50,355 nucleotides of DNA from Microvirga arabica (GCF_016811235.1 NZ_JAFBID010000042.1:1-50355), one strand, 5' to 3'. Positions 16,412 to 26,354 are shown, counted from the first letter of the stretch. Translations and numbers: made by a program. Notes: generated by a model from the sequence alone, not told the origin.

Positions 16412-19090
16412 TTAAGATCCGCTCAGGACCGACTTGGCCTTGGACCACCAGCCGGCGCGCTTGGGGCGCTCCGGGTCGGGCGGGGTCAGCACGACGGCGA
16501 CCGGCTCGGGCTCCGGGATGACCGCTGCGGGAGCGGCAGGCTCCTCGGCCACGGGCTGTTGCGGAGCCACGATGCGCTCTTCCTGGGCAGCAGGCTTAGG
16601 CATCTCGGCCACGGGCTGCGAGTCTGCGGGAGAAGACGCGTCGGAGACCGGTGCGGCTTCCGCCTGATCGGGGGCGACGAAGCCTTCCTCCTGGGCGGAC
16701 TCGCCAGCCTCGTCACGGCCGCGTCCACGACCCCCGCGGCGACCGCGACGGCGGCGGCGTCCCCCGCGATCATCCTCGGATTCGCCAGCCTCCGCCGATG
16801 CCGCCTCGGATGTCTGGACTTCTGCCTCGTCCTCACCGGACTCGCCTTCGGATTCGTCGCCCTCGGCGCTCTCGTCACCCTGATCCGTTCCGGCAGAAGC
16901 CTCGCGGTCACGGCCCCGACGGCGACGACGGCGACGGCGACGGCGACGATCACCTTCGCTTTCGCCCGGCTCGCCGCGCTCCTCGCTGGCTGCCTCGGTG
17001 TCCTCGGCGGCGGCCTCTTCCGTCTCGACCTCATCCTCCTCAGGCTCGTCCATGGGCACGATGGCGTCGATCTGGATGCCGGTCGCGGCCGACTTGTGCT
17101 CCAGCTTGAGAGCAGGGTCGCCGCGGTCGATGGCGTAGGTGGTGTGGCCCTGCAGGGTGTCGTCGGCCACGATGGAGATCGCGACGCCGAAGCGGCTCTC
17201 CAGCTCGCGCAGGTGAATGCGCTTCTGGTTCAGGATGTAGAAGGCTGCTTCCATCCTGGTGCGGACCACGAGGTTGTAGCCCGAATTCTTGATGAGGGTT
17301 TCCTCGATCGAGCGCAGCACCTGCAGGGCCACGGACGGCGTCGAGCGCACGAAGCCGGTGCCGGCGCAGTGCGGGCAGGGGATCGAGGAGGATTCGAGCA
17401 CGCCTGTGCGGATGCGCTGGCGCGACATCTCGAGCAGGCCGAAGGGCGAGATGCGGCCCACCTGGATGCGGGCGCGGTCGTTCTTCAGGCACTCGTTCAG
17501 CTTCTTCTCGACGGCGCGGTTGTTCCGCTTCTCCTCCATGTCGATGAAGTCGATGACGATGAGGCCGGCAAGATCGCGCAGGCGCAGCTGGCGGGCGATC
17601 TCCTCGGAGGCTTCGAGGTTCGTGCGGAGCGCAGTGTCCTCGATGTTGTGCTCGCGGGTGGACCGTCCCGAGTTCACGTCGATGGAGACGAGTGCCTCCG
17701 TCGGGTTGATGACGAGATAGCCGCCGGATTTCAGCGTCACCACGTTCGAGAACATGGCATCGAGCTGGGCCTCGACTCCGAACTTGGCGAAGAGAGGCTG
17801 CGGATCGCGGTAGGGCTGGACCAGCTTCGAATGGCTCGGCATGAGCATCCGCATGAAGTCCTTGGCCTCGCGATAGCCGTCCTCACCGGCGACCATCACG
17901 TCGTCGATGTCCTTGTTGTAGAGGTCGCGGATGGCGCGCTTGATCAGCGAGCCTTCCTCGTACACGAGGGCAGGGGCGGCAGACTTGAGGGTCAGCTCGC
18001 GCACGCTCTCCCACAGGCGCATGAGGTATTCGTAGTCGCGCTTGATCTCGGGCTTGGTGCGCGAGGCGCCGGCCGTGCGCAGGATGATGCCCATTCCCTC
18101 GGGCACCTCCAGCTCCTGGGCGATTTCCTTCAGGCGCTTGCGGTCGGCTGCGTTGGTGATCTTGCGCGAGATGCCACCGCCCCGGCCCGTGTTGGGCATG
18201 AGCACCGAATAGCGGCCGGCAAGCGACAGGTAGGTGGTGAGCGCCGCCCCCTTGTTGCCGCGCTCTTCCTTGACGACCTGGACCAGCAGGATCTGGCGGC
18301 GCTTGATGACTTCCTGGATCTTGTACTGCTTGCGGGGCGTGCGCCGGCGCTGGGGCAGATCCTCGATGGCGTCGTCGCCGCCGAGCTGCTCGACGATCTC
18401 GTGCTCCTCGACGTCGTCCTCGTCTTCGTCGGATTCATCCTCGTCGTCGGATTCCGCGTCGTCGTCCGTCGAAGGCGACTTGGCCTCTTCCGTGGTTTCG
18501 TCACCTTGCGGAGCCTCGATATGGGCTGATCCCTCGACGGCTTCGAGAGCCTCTTCATTGGCGCCCTCGGTGGGCGTGGCACCCTCGATCTCGGCCGGAG
18601 CCGCAGCTTCCGAGGTCTCCGAAGGAGCTGCCTCGCCGTTGGGTTCAGCGCCCTGAGAAGCAGCCTCTACGCCTTCCTCGGCGCCGGCCTCGGCTTCGGT
18701 CGAGACGACGGTCTCGTCGTTCTGGGCTCGCCGCGGCGAGGAACGGCGACGACGGCCGCCACGACTGCTGCGGCGCTCCTCCTCGTGCTCCTCCTCGCGC
18801 TGAGCCTCGGCTTCAGCTTCGAGCAGGGCTTGCCGGTCGGCGACCGGGATCTGGTAGTAATCGGGGTGGATTTCGCTGAAAGCCAGGAACCCGTGGCGGT
18901 TTCCGCCGTATTCCACAAAGGCCGCCTGGAGAGACGGCTCGACCCGGGTGACCTTGGCGAGATAGATATTCCCGCGCAGCTGCTTCCGGTTAGCGGATTC
19001 GAAGTCGAATTCTTCGACCTTCTGACCGCGTACCACCACGACCCGGGTTTCTTCCGGGTGGGAGGCATCGATGAGCATCTTGTTTGCCAT
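16412..19090 (-). CDS. rne: Ribonuclease E/G family endoribonuclease
   Basis: Central mRNA-decay and rRNA/tRNA-processing endonuclease, scaffold of the degradosome. 892 residues. It starts MANKMLIDASHPEETRVVVV. The S1 domain is interrupted by a long charged, low-complexity insert (about 85-250), as known in alphaproteobacteria. Catalytic aspartates lie in SIDVNSGRST (D471) and VIDFIDM (D514). The zinc-link is CPHCAGTG near 572-579. The C-terminal third is acidic and arginine-rich (RRRRRRRRRRG, RRRRGRRGGRGRG), typical of RNA- and protein-binding scaffolds. ATG 19088-19090 is preferred. A long upstream gap could serve as an autoregulatory leader, as in E. coli. Confidence 0.95.
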   Translation of the reverse strand: MANKMLIDASHPEETRVVVVRGQKVEEFDFESANRKQLRGNIYLAKVTRVEPSLQAAFVEYGGNRHGFLAFSEIHPDYYQIPVADRQALLEAEAEAQREEEHEEERRSSRGGRRRRSSPRRAQNDETVVSTEAEAGAEEGVEAASQGAEPNGEAAPSETSEAAAPAEIEGATPTEGANEEALEAVEGSAHIEAPQGDETTEEAKSPSTDDDAESDDEDESDEDEDDVEEHEIVEQLGGDDAIEDLPQRRRTPRKQYKIQEVIKRRQILLVQVVKEERGNKGAALTTYLSLAGRYSVLMPNTGRGGGISRKITNAADRKRLKEIAQELEVPEGMGIILRTAGASRTKPEIKRDYEYLMRLWESVRELTLKSAAPALVYEEGSLIKRAIRDLYNKDIDDVMVAGEDGYREAKDFMRMLMPSHSKLVQPYRDPQPLFAKFGVEAQLDAMFSNVVTLKSGGYLVINPTEALVSIDVNSGRSTREHNIEDTALRTNLEASEEIARQLRLRDLAGLIVIDFIDMEEKRNNRAVEKKLNECLKNDRARIQVGRISPFGLLEMSRQRIRTGVLESSSIPCPHCAGTGFVRSTPSVALQVLRSIEETLIKNSGYNLVVRTRMEAAFYILNQKRIHLRELESRFGVAISIVADDTLQGHTTYAIDRGDPALKLEHKSAATGIQIDAIVPMDEPEEDEVETEEAAAEDTEAASEERGEPGESEGDRRRRRRRRRRRGRDREASAGTDQGDESAEGDESEGESGEDEAEVQTSEAASAEAGESEDDRGGRRRRRGRRGGRGRGRDEAGESAQEEGFVAPDQAEAAPVSDASSPADSQPVAEMPKPAAQEERIVAPQQPVAEEPAAPAAVIPEPEPVAVVLTPPDPERPKRAGWWSKAKSVLSGS

Positions 19091-19697
19091 GTTGAACTCT
19101 CGACATGGCGATCGAGGGCAGGACCTGAGGCAGGGGCCGCATTGTGGGCGGTAAGGCACGCCGCAAGCGAAGGCGACGGGCTGAAATTGCGTTCGGAGTG
19201 CTGTCGATCGCCATCCTGCGCCGCGAGGGGGCGCATTCTGGGTTGAATTGGGCCGGCACTGGGCCGGAAAGGGTGGTGCTGGGGCGTGCGCGAAGGGATA
19301 CGCGCGATTCGAACGATGCAGAAACGAAGGTCATAGCTGACTTCGTGTTTGCAACCATTCGAGACGGCCCTTTCGTAGATATCGATGGGCCGGGTGAACC
19401 GGCCATCGGCGAGTGGCGACAGGCGTCGCCCTGTGATCCTGTCCGTAGCCTGTCGAGGGTGAGGCGGTCCCTGAAGGATCGGTCAACACAACCGTCTCCC
19501 CTGGAGCCGCCGTCAGATTCGGCCATGCCGGACGGGATCAAGATCATTACAGATCGAATGGGGCATTTGGCAAGATGCTGTCTCACTGTGCCATGAATGC
19601 AACAGAGTCTCAGTAAACGGCCGATGAGCGTGAGGTTCCGTTAACCAAACGCCCACTATGAGTATAGGAAAGGACGCTCGAAACATAGCGATCAGCG
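19091..19697. other. Intergenic region between divergent rne and amidase genes
   Basis: This 607-base gap holds the divergent promoters and the probable long 5' leader of rne. I see a hairpin at 19384-19408 (a GGCCGG stem with a GTGAA loop and one bulge). No open frame resembles a protein family, and no tRNA fold is visible. I cannot place a convincing promoter in either direction. Confidence 0.4.
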
Positions 19698-20942
19698 ATG
19701 CCTCTTTTCCCCTTCATACGCCTTATTGGCGCGTGTCTCGTGGCGATCATCCTCGCCGCCGGGACGGGGCGTGCCTGGGCACTGGGAGCTAGTGCTAAGC
19801 CCGCGACCCCGATCATCGCCGCGGCCGCGGCCGTTGAGCAGGACGGGGCGAAGACCCGGTTCAAGGTCACCCTTTCGAAGCCCGTCACGGCGCAGGTCTC
19901 CCTTATGGAGCGCCCGGACAGGCTGATTATCGACCTGCCGGAAGTTGCCTTCCATCTGCCGGCCGAAGCCGGGCGCAGCAAGGAAGGGCTCATTGCCTCC
20001 TACCGTTACGGTCTTTTCGCGCCGGGCCGCTCCCGCGTGGTGATGGAGCTCGCGCAGCCGGCAATCGTCTCCGGCCTGACGACCACACCGGACGCGACAG
20101 GCGCCGCCACGATCCTGACCATCGAACTCTCCCGCGCCGATCGGGAGGAGTTCCGCAAGGCCGCATCGGGAAGCGCCGCTCCAGCGAAGGAAGGCCCCGC
20201 GCCTGTCGTACAGGCTGCCAAGGATGCCCGTCCGGTGATCATGATCGATCCCGGGCATGGCGGCATCGATCCGGGTGCGGCGGCCGGTTCCGGAAACGTG
20301 GCCGAGAAGGATCTGGTGCTCTCCTTCGCCCAGAGGCTGAAGAAGAAGCTTGAGGACGGCGGGCGCTACAAGGTGCTCATGACCCGCGACCAGGACGTGT
20401 TCGTCTCCCTGGGCGACCGGGTACGTGCCGCCCGCGCGGCCCAGGCCGACCTCTTCATCTCGATCCATGCCGACTCGATCTCTGGCGGGCAGGATGTGCG
20501 CGGACTGACGGTCTATACCGGGTCCGAGCGCGCGTCCGACGCCGATTCCGCCCGGCTGGCGGACCGCGAAAACAAGGCCGATGCGGTGGCCGGTGTCGAA
20601 TCGGGCGAGATGCCGGACGATGTGTCCGACATCCTGATGGACCTCACCCTTCGGGAGACCCGCGGCTTCTCCCACGGCTTCGCCACCCGCCTCGTGGGCG
20701 AGTTCGATTCTGTGGCCCGCCTCAACAAGAACCCCCACCGGCAGGCCCGCTTCCAGGTGCTGCGGGCGCACGATGTGCCGTCCGTTCTTGTCGAACTTGG
20801 CTATCTGTCCAGCCAAAAAGACTTAGATTTGTTGATGTCGGAGGAATGGCGGGCCAAGATGGTCTCGGCCATGTCGAATGCCGTGGACCGCTTTTTCGCG
20901 ACCCGGCTCGCCCGGAGGGGCGCTGCCGCAGTTTTACCATAG
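19698..20942 (+). CDS. amiC: N-acetylmuramoyl-L-alanine amidase, AMIN plus Amidase_3
   Basis: Cleaves the amide between MurNAc and the stem peptide, needed for daughter cell separation. 414 residues: an N-terminal signal or anchor segment (LIGACLVAIILAAGTGRAWA), an AMIN domain at about 35-140 (TRFKVTLSKPVTAQVSLMERPDRLIIDLPEV), and an Amidase_3 domain at about 182-407. Zinc ligands are seen in DPGHGG, in the glutamate of NVAEKDL and in SIHADS; VLVELGYLSS holds the catalytic glutamate. The gene is followed by PBP1A on the same strand, a pairing common in this order. The symbol is by analogy to AMIN-type amidases. Confidence 0.92.
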   Translation: MPLFPFIRLIGACLVAIILAAGTGRAWALGASAKPATPIIAAAAAVEQDGAKTRFKVTLSKPVTAQVSLMERPDRLIIDLPEVAFHLPAEAGRSKEGLIASYRYGLFAPGRSRVVMELAQPAIVSGLTTTPDATGAATILTIELSRADREEFRKAASGSAAPAKEGPAPVVQAAKDARPVIMIDPGHGGIDPGAAAGSGNVAEKDLVLSFAQRLKKKLEDGGRYKVLMTRDQDVFVSLGDRVRAARAAQADLFISIHADSISGGQDVRGLTVYTGSERASDADSARLADRENKADAVAGVESGEMPDDVSDILMDLTLRETRGFSHGFATRLVGEFDSVARLNKNPHRQARFQVLRAHDVPSVLVELGYLSSQKDLDLLMSEEWRAKMVSAMSNAVDRFFATRLARRGAAAVLP

Positions 20943-21037
20943 AGTAGGTGTGGATACCCGTAGCGGGGGCGCGATTCATCGGATAACGAGGGTCCGCTTT
21001 TCAAGATCTACATAAACGGGCGCCTGAAGGCGCCGTC

Positions 21038-23500
21038 ATGGAACACCTTCGGATGCGCTTCGTCCTACGATTCTTCGGCTTTCTCTTCAGCGTTGGAGCG
21101 ATCTTCTTCCTGATCGGCGCTGTCGGGCTCGCATACGGCTTCTGGTTCTATTCGAAGGACCTGCCGGAGCACGCCCAGCTGGCCGATTACGAACCGCCGG
21201 TGATGACCCGCATCCACGCGTCGGACGGCAGCCTCATTGCCGAATACGCCCGCGAGCGCCGGCTCTACGTGCCGATCGATTCCGTGCCCAAGCTTGTGAT
21301 CGGAGCCTTCCTGTCGGCCGAGGACAAGAATTTCTACAAGCACCCGGGCATCGACCCTGAGGGCCTTATCCGCGCTGTCGTGGTCAACCTGCGCTCGGGC
21401 GGGGCGCGGGAGCAGGGCGCCTCCACGATCACCCAGCAGGTTGCCAAGAACTTCCTGGTCGGCAACGAGAAGAGCTATGAGCGCAAGATCCGCGAGGCGC
21501 TGATCGCGCTGCGCATGGAATCGACCTTCTCGAAGGACAAGATCCTCGAGCTTTACCTCAACGAGATCTTCCTCGGGACCCTGACCCCGGGGCGCAACCT
21601 GCACGGCATCGCGGCCGCGGCCCTCGATTATTTCGGCAAGTCGATCCACGAGCTGACCATCGCCGAAGCCGCCTATATCGCGGCCCTGCCGAAGGGGCCG
21701 AACAACTACCACCCGTTCCGCCAGCGCAAGGCCGCCGTCGAGCGCCGGAACTGGGTGATCGAGCGTATGGCCGTCAACGGCTATATCTCCAAGGAGGCGG
21801 CGGAGGCCGCCCAGAAGGAGCCGCTCAACGTCAAGCCTCGCAACGTGTCCCCGAACAGCATTGCGTCCGGCTATTTCGCCGAGGGCGTGCGCCGCGACAT
21901 CGCCGAGCGCTACGGTGAGGAAACCCTCTATGAAGGCGGCCTGCTGATCCGCTCGACCCTCGATCCCAAGATGCAGGCCATGGCCCGCAAGTCGCTCGTC
22001 GACGGCCTCGTGCGCTTCGACGAGGCGCGCGGCTGGCGCGGCGCTCAGCAGAAGATCGATCTGGCGGGCCGCGAATGGGGCCTGGCCCTGTCCGAGGTGC
22101 CGATCCTCGGCGACGTCCAGCCTTGGCGCCTCGCTGTCGTGCTGGAGGTTGCGCGCGGACAGGCCAAGGTCGGCTTGCAGCCCAGGCGGGAGGCCTCCGG
22201 CCAGGTGGTGAAGGAGCGCGAAACCGGCACTGTCGGTGCCGACGGTGTGAGATGGACGCGCCGACCCGTCGAGCGTGCCGTTTCCGTGGGCGACGTGGTC
22301 TATGTGGAGCCGTTGGCCGACAAGGAGGGACAGTTCCGCCTGCGCCAGATTCCCGAGATCTCCGGCGCCATCGTGGCCATGGATCCGAATACGGGCCGCG
22401 TCCACGCCATGGTGGGCGGCTTCTCCTACGACCAGAGCGAGTTCAACCGGGCCATCCAGGCCATGCGTCAGCCGGGCTCGTCGTTCAAGCCGCTCGTCTA
22501 CGCGACGGCGCTCGACAACGGCTATACGCCCTCATCCCAGATCATGGACGCGCCGTTCGTGCTCGACATGGGGCCGGGCCAGGAGGCCTGGGCGCCGAAG
22601 AACTACGACGGCAAGGCGGGCGGCCTGCGCACCCTGCGCTATGGCATCGAGCATTCCAAGAACCTGATGACGGTGCGCCTCTCCAACGAGGTCGGCATGC
22701 CGGTGATCGCGGAATATTCCCGGCGTTTCGGCGTCTATGACGACATGCTGCCGCTGCTCTCCATGTCGCTGGGTGCCGGCGAGACCACGGTCATGCGCAT
22801 GACGGCAGCCTACTCGATGTTCGCCAATGGCGGCCGCCGCATCAAGCCGACCCTGATCGACCAGATCCAGGACCGCAACGGCCGCACGATCTACCGTCAC
22901 GACGACCGCAAATGCGCGAACTGCAATGCTGAGAAGTGGGACGGCGGCGCTGCGCCCAAGCTCACCGAGAACCGAGAGCAGGTGATCGACCCGCTCACGG
23001 CTTACCAGATGACCTCGATCCTGGAAGGCGTGGTCCAGCGCGGCACCGCTCAGACGGTCAAGGCCGTCGGCAAGCCGCTCGCGGGCAAGACCGGCACCAC
23101 CAACGACGCCAAGGACGTGTGGTTCGTCGGCTTCTCGCCGGATCTCGCCGTGGGCGTGTTCCTGGGCTACGACCAGCCGAAGTCCCTGGGCAATGCGGCC
23201 ACCGCCGGCCAGTATGCGGCACCGGTCTTCCGCGACTTCATGCAGATGGCGTTGAAGGACAAGCCTGCGACGCCGTTCCGCGTGCCGGCCGGCATCAAGC
23301 TCATCCGCGTCAATGCTTCCACCGGAACCCGCGCGGGCGGCGAGGGCGGCGGCACGATCCTGGAAGCCTTCAAGCCCGGCCAGTCCCCGCCGGAATTCGT
23401 CCCGCCGGAGCCTGAGGAAATCCCGCAGGCGGAATACGCGCCAGCTCCTCCCGGAGCGCCCCGGCAGGCTGGCGGTGTCGGACCCGGCGGATTGTACTGA
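21038..23500 (+). CDS. mrcA: Penicillin-binding protein 1A, bifunctional
   Basis: Polymerises glycan strands and cross-links peptides in the periplasm, anchored by one N-terminal helix (about 8-33). 820 residues. The glycosyltransferase domain has its catalytic glutamate in EDKNFYKHPG (E95) and QGASTITQQVAKN. The transpeptidase has SSFK (S481, K484), SKN (540-542) and KTGTT (684-688). An OB-like insert lies between the domains (about 330-430), usual for PBP1A. The C-terminus is proline-rich. It follows the amidase gene by 95 bases and is probably in the same transcription unit. Confidence 0.95.
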   Translation: MEHLRMRFVLRFFGFLFSVGAIFFLIGAVGLAYGFWFYSKDLPEHAQLADYEPPVMTRIHASDGSLIAEYARERRLYVPIDSVPKLVIGAFLSAEDKNFYKHPGIDPEGLIRAVVVNLRSGGAREQGASTITQQVAKNFLVGNEKSYERKIREALIALRMESTFSKDKILELYLNEIFLGTLTPGRNLHGIAAAALDYFGKSIHELTIAEAAYIAALPKGPNNYHPFRQRKAAVERRNWVIERMAVNGYISKEAAEAAQKEPLNVKPRNVSPNSIASGYFAEGVRRDIAERYGEETLYEGGLLIRSTLDPKMQAMARKSLVDGLVRFDEARGWRGAQQKIDLAGREWGLALSEVPILGDVQPWRLAVVLEVARGQAKVGLQPRREASGQVVKERETGTVGADGVRWTRRPVERAVSVGDVVYVEPLADKEGQFRLRQIPEISGAIVAMDPNTGRVHAMVGGFSYDQSEFNRAIQAMRQPGSSFKPLVYATALDNGYTPSSQIMDAPFVLDMGPGQEAWAPKNYDGKAGGLRTLRYGIEHSKNLMTVRLSNEVGMPVIAEYSRRFGVYDDMLPLLSMSLGAGETTVMRMTAAYSMFANGGRRIKPTLIDQIQDRNGRTIYRHDDRKCANCNAEKWDGGAAPKLTENREQVIDPLTAYQMTSILEGVVQRGTAQTVKAVGKPLAGKTGTTNDAKDVWFVGFSPDLAVGVFLGYDQPKSLGNAATAGQYAAPVFRDFMQMALKDKPATPFRVPAGIKLIRVNASTGTRAGGEGGGTILEAFKPGQSPPEFVPPEPEEIPQAEYAPAPPGAPRQAGGVGPGGLY

Positions 23501-23549
23501 CGGGCTCTCGTCGCCATATCGACACCATCCACATCAGGACAACCGTAGG

Positions 23550-23580
23550 CCCTCCCGCCAAGTCAGGCGGGAGGGTTTGC
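23550..23580 (+). terminator. Terminator after PBP1A
   Basis: A perfect 10-bp GC-rich stem (23550-23559 with 23566-23575) with a 6-base loop is followed by only TTT. It stands 50 bases past the PBP1A stop and before prfB. Confidence 0.65.
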
Positions 23581-23665
23581 GCCGATAGGCTCAAAGTGCA
23601 TTTCCCTTTGGGGCCTGATGCTCTAAGACGCCGTCATCACAGGCACGGACAGAACGAACGGAACG

Positions 23666-24794
23666 ATGCGCGCCGAAATCCAACACCTCGTAGAAGAGAC
23701 CAAGCAGTCAGTCGGGCTGCTGAGGAGGCATCTTTGACTGGGACAATGCCCAGCGACGCCTCGCAGAACTGAACGCCCAGGCCGAAGGTCCCGACCTCTG
23801 GAACGACGCGGACGCCGCGCAGAAGATCATGCGCGAGCGCACCTCCCTGGAGGACCAGATCACCGCCATCAAGCGGATGGAGCAGGACCTTGAGGACGCC
23901 ATCACCCTGATCGAGCTCGGCGAGGCCGAGGAAGACGAGAGCACGATCAAGGAAGGCGAAGAGACCATTCGCGGCCTGCAGGCAGAGGCCGCCCGCCGCC
24001 AAGTCGAGACCCTGCTCTCCGGCGAGGCCGATGCCAACGACACCTATGTGGAAGTGCACTCGGGCGCCGGCGGCACGGAAAGCCAGGACTGGGCCAACAT
24101 GCTCCAGCGCATGTATGCCCGCTGGGCCGAGCGCCGGAAGTACAAGGTCGAGCTTCTGGAAATCACCGACGGCGAAGAGGCCGGCATCAAGAGCGCCACG
24201 CTCCTGATCAAGGGCCACAACGCCTATGGCTGGCTGAAGACCGAGTCCGGCGTGCACCGTCTCGTGCGCATCTCGCCCTACGATTCCAACGCCCGCCGGC
24301 ATACGAGCTTTGCGTCGGTGTGGGTCTACCCGGTGGTGGACGACCGCATCAACATCGAGATCAAGGAATCCGACTGCCGGATCGACACGTTCCGCTCGTC
24401 GGGCGCGGGCGGCCAGCACGTGAACACCACCGACTCGGCGGTGCGCATCACGCATATTCCGAGCGGCATCGTGGTGGCCTGCCAGCAGGAGCGATCCCAG
24501 CACAAGAACCGGGCCACGGCCTGGAACATGCTGCGCGCGCGCCTCTACGAGGCCGAGTTGAAGAAGCGCGAGGAGAAGGCCAATGCCGAGGCGGCCGCCA
24601 AGACCGACATCGGCTGGGGCCACCAGATCCGCTCCTACGTGTTGCAGCCCTACCAGATGGTGAAGGACCTGCGCACCGGCGCCCAGTCCACGAGCCCGCA
24701 GGATGTGCTCGACGGCGACCTTGATCCCTTTATGGAAGCCTCGCTGGCCCAGCGCGTCTATGGCGGCGACGCCGAGGTCGAGGACATCGACTAA
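23666..24794 (+). CDS. prfB: Peptide chain release factor 2, with programmed +1 frameshift
   Basis: Recognises UAA and UGA stop codons and triggers peptide release. Translation starts at ATG 23666, reads 23 codons ending in CTT, and meets an in-frame TGA at 23735-23737. Shifting +1 (skipping base 23735) continues with GAC and gives about 375 residues, the normal RF2 length. The gene therefore spans two frames. The peptidyl-hydrolysis motif GGQ is at 248-250 ([16 protein letters not shown]). The stop-codon tripeptide is SPY (203-205) rather than the E. coli SPF. The gene follows the PBP1A terminator and has its own strong terminator. Confidence 0.94.
23723..23738 (+). promoter_or_regulatory. 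prfB recoding signal
   Basis: The sequence AGGAGG, CAT, CTTTGAC reproduces the E. coli RF2 recoding site: an internal Shine-Dalgarno-like AGGAGG three bases upstream of the slippery CTT, then TGA and C. When RF2 is scarce the ribosome slips +1 and makes more RF2, so the site is autoregulatory. The same arrangement is known for prfB in many bacteria. Confidence 0.95.
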
Positions 24795-24800
24795 GAAAAG

Positions 24801-24829
24801 AAGGCCCACTTGATAGAGTGGGCCTTTTT
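24801..24829 (+). terminator. Rho-independent terminator after prfB
   Basis: A 10-bp perfect stem (24801-24810 with 24817-24826) with a 6-base loop runs straight into TTTTT. It begins six bases after the prfB stop codon. It may also end the convergent metalloprotease transcript. Confidence 0.9.
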
Positions 24830-24845
24830 CCATCAGCGGTCACAT

Positions 24846-26354
24846 CTACACGATGAAAAAGTCGTAGGACTTGATCGCCACCGTTTGCGTGAATTGCGCA
24901 AAGCGCAGGGCAGCATTGGCGCCGGAGCCATCCGAGTCGTAGGATAGGGATCGCCCAGTGTAGTCGAAGAGGATCCTGTCATCCGCATCCTTCGCGACCG
25001 ATCCTTCCACGAACACCTCAAAGCGCAATACGCCTTTGGTGAGGGTGGAGAAGACAGTCGATGACAGAACGATTTTGTCTCCCTCCCAGTTGCTGAACCC
25101 TACGATCGAGTCAACATCGTCGATACCGTTGAACCAAGTGTCGAAAACGAACTGGTCGCTGCCTGCGCCACCATTCAGGGTATCGCTGCCTGCGCCTCCA
25201 TGGAGCATGTCGTTCTCGAAGCCACCATCCAGGTTGTCGCTGCCGTCGCCTCCCTGGAGGATGTCGTTGCCATCTCCACCGCTCAGGATGTCATTGTCGA
25301 TGTCTCCGTTCAGAGTGTCATCATCATCCCCGCCGTCCAGATTATCGCTGCCTGAGCCGCCCTGCAGAGCATCATTGCCGTCATCGCCCTTCAGGACATC
25401 ATTGCCGGAGTCGCCGTAGAGAATGTCATCGCCGTACCCGCCGCCGATATTGTCATCGCCTGTGGAGCCCTGCAGGACGTCGTCGCCGTAACCGCCTCTC
25501 AGGACATCGTTGCCGGAGTTGCCGAACAGCTTGTCGTCGTCATCCCCGCCGCTCAGCACATCGTTGCCGGCTCCCCCGTAGAGACTGTCATCGCCGGCAA
25601 AGCCGTAGAGCTTGTCATTGCCGCTGACGCTCTTGATGATGTCTTTGGCGTTGACGCCATAGATGATGTCAGCCTTGCTCTTGCCGGTCTGGGACAGCGT
25701 CTCCTTGGTCTTGCTCCAGTACCATTTCGCCACCTGACGCCCATCCTGCGAAGGACTGCCGTAGAGTGCGCGAATGGCCTCGATGTCGAAGGCTCCGAGC
25801 TCTATCGGTCCCATATCGGCGTCGCCACCCGTGTAGCTCATGACCGTGTGCTTGACGTTGTCGAGGTCCGAGCTCAGCAGCTTCTTGTTGTGAGGCATCT
25901 TATGGAAAGGATGCTTGAGACCCAAGGCGTGCCCGATCTCGTGAAGCAGGATGTAAAGCATGAAATTCGGGTTTCGGGTGATCTCCGAGCGGTTCTGGGT
26001 GTTCAGGTAGACATTTCCGCCGCTCTCATCCCGCACTTGGTCCTGCCAGCCATCGAGTCTGTCCCGAGTGAGTTCCGGGAATTCCGCCCAGGCGGTGACC
26101 GTGTACCAGTTCCAATCCCATTTAAACTTCAGCTCGGCATCTCCCTTTTTGACCTCAAGGAAGCGGATGCCGCAGGCGTCCTCCCACATCTTCAGGGCCT
26201 TTTTCGCCATGGCTTTCTCAGCGCTGCCGAACTTAGACGTCCCCTCGGACACAGCATTGAAGGAATAAGTGAGGAAGATGGGTCTCTTGGCAGTGTTTAA
26301 ACCGGAAAAAGCATTCCAGCTTTGGCCAGAAAGAATGGCTGTGTAGTTCGACAT
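24846..26354 (-). CDS. Serralysin-like M10 metalloprotease with RTX repeats (first)
   Basis: A predicted secreted zinc protease, 502 residues. The zinc motif is HEIGHALGLKH, followed by the Met-turn MSYTGG. The RTX calcium-binding region (about 235-420) has at least nineteen glycine/aspartate nonapeptides of the GGxGxDxLx type, then a C-terminal secretion domain ending in FFIV. There is no Sec signal, which fits type I secretion. No ABC exporter genes are in the window. It is convergent with prfB. Base composition looks lower in GC than its neighbours, hinting at acquisition. Confidence 0.9.
   Translation of the reverse strand: MSNYTAILSGQSWNAFSGLNTAKRPIFLTYSFNAVSEGTSKFGSAEKAMAKKALKMWEDACGIRFLEVKKGDAELKFKWDWNWYTVTAWAEFPELTRDRLDGWQDQVRDESGGNVYLNTQNRSEITRNPNFMLYILLHEIGHALGLKHPFHKMPHNKKLLSSDLDNVKHTVMSYTGGDADMGPIELGAFDIEAIRALYGSPSQDGRQVAKWYWSKTKETLSQTGKSKADIIYGVNAKDIIKSVSGNDKLYGFAGDDSLYGGAGNDVLSGGDDDDKLFGNSGNDVLRGGYGDDVLQGSTGDDNIGGGYGDDILYGDSGNDVLKGDDGNDALQGGSGSDNLDGGDDDDTLNGDIDNDILSGGDGNDILQGGDGSDNLDGGFENDMLHGGAGSDTLNGGAGSDQFVFDTWFNGIDDVDSIVGFSNWEGDKIVLSSTVFSTLTKGVLRFEVFVEGSVAKDADDRILFDYTGRSLSYDSDGSGANAALRFAQFTQTVAIKSYDFFIV

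Noticed and set aside
19300..19330. tRNA T-arm-like GATTCGAAC
   Set aside because: No acceptor, D or anticodon stems can be found around it on either strand.
24846..26354. CRISPR-like periodicity in the RTX region
   Set aside because: The repeated bases code for glycine/aspartate nonapeptides in frame; there are no identical repeats with variable spacers.
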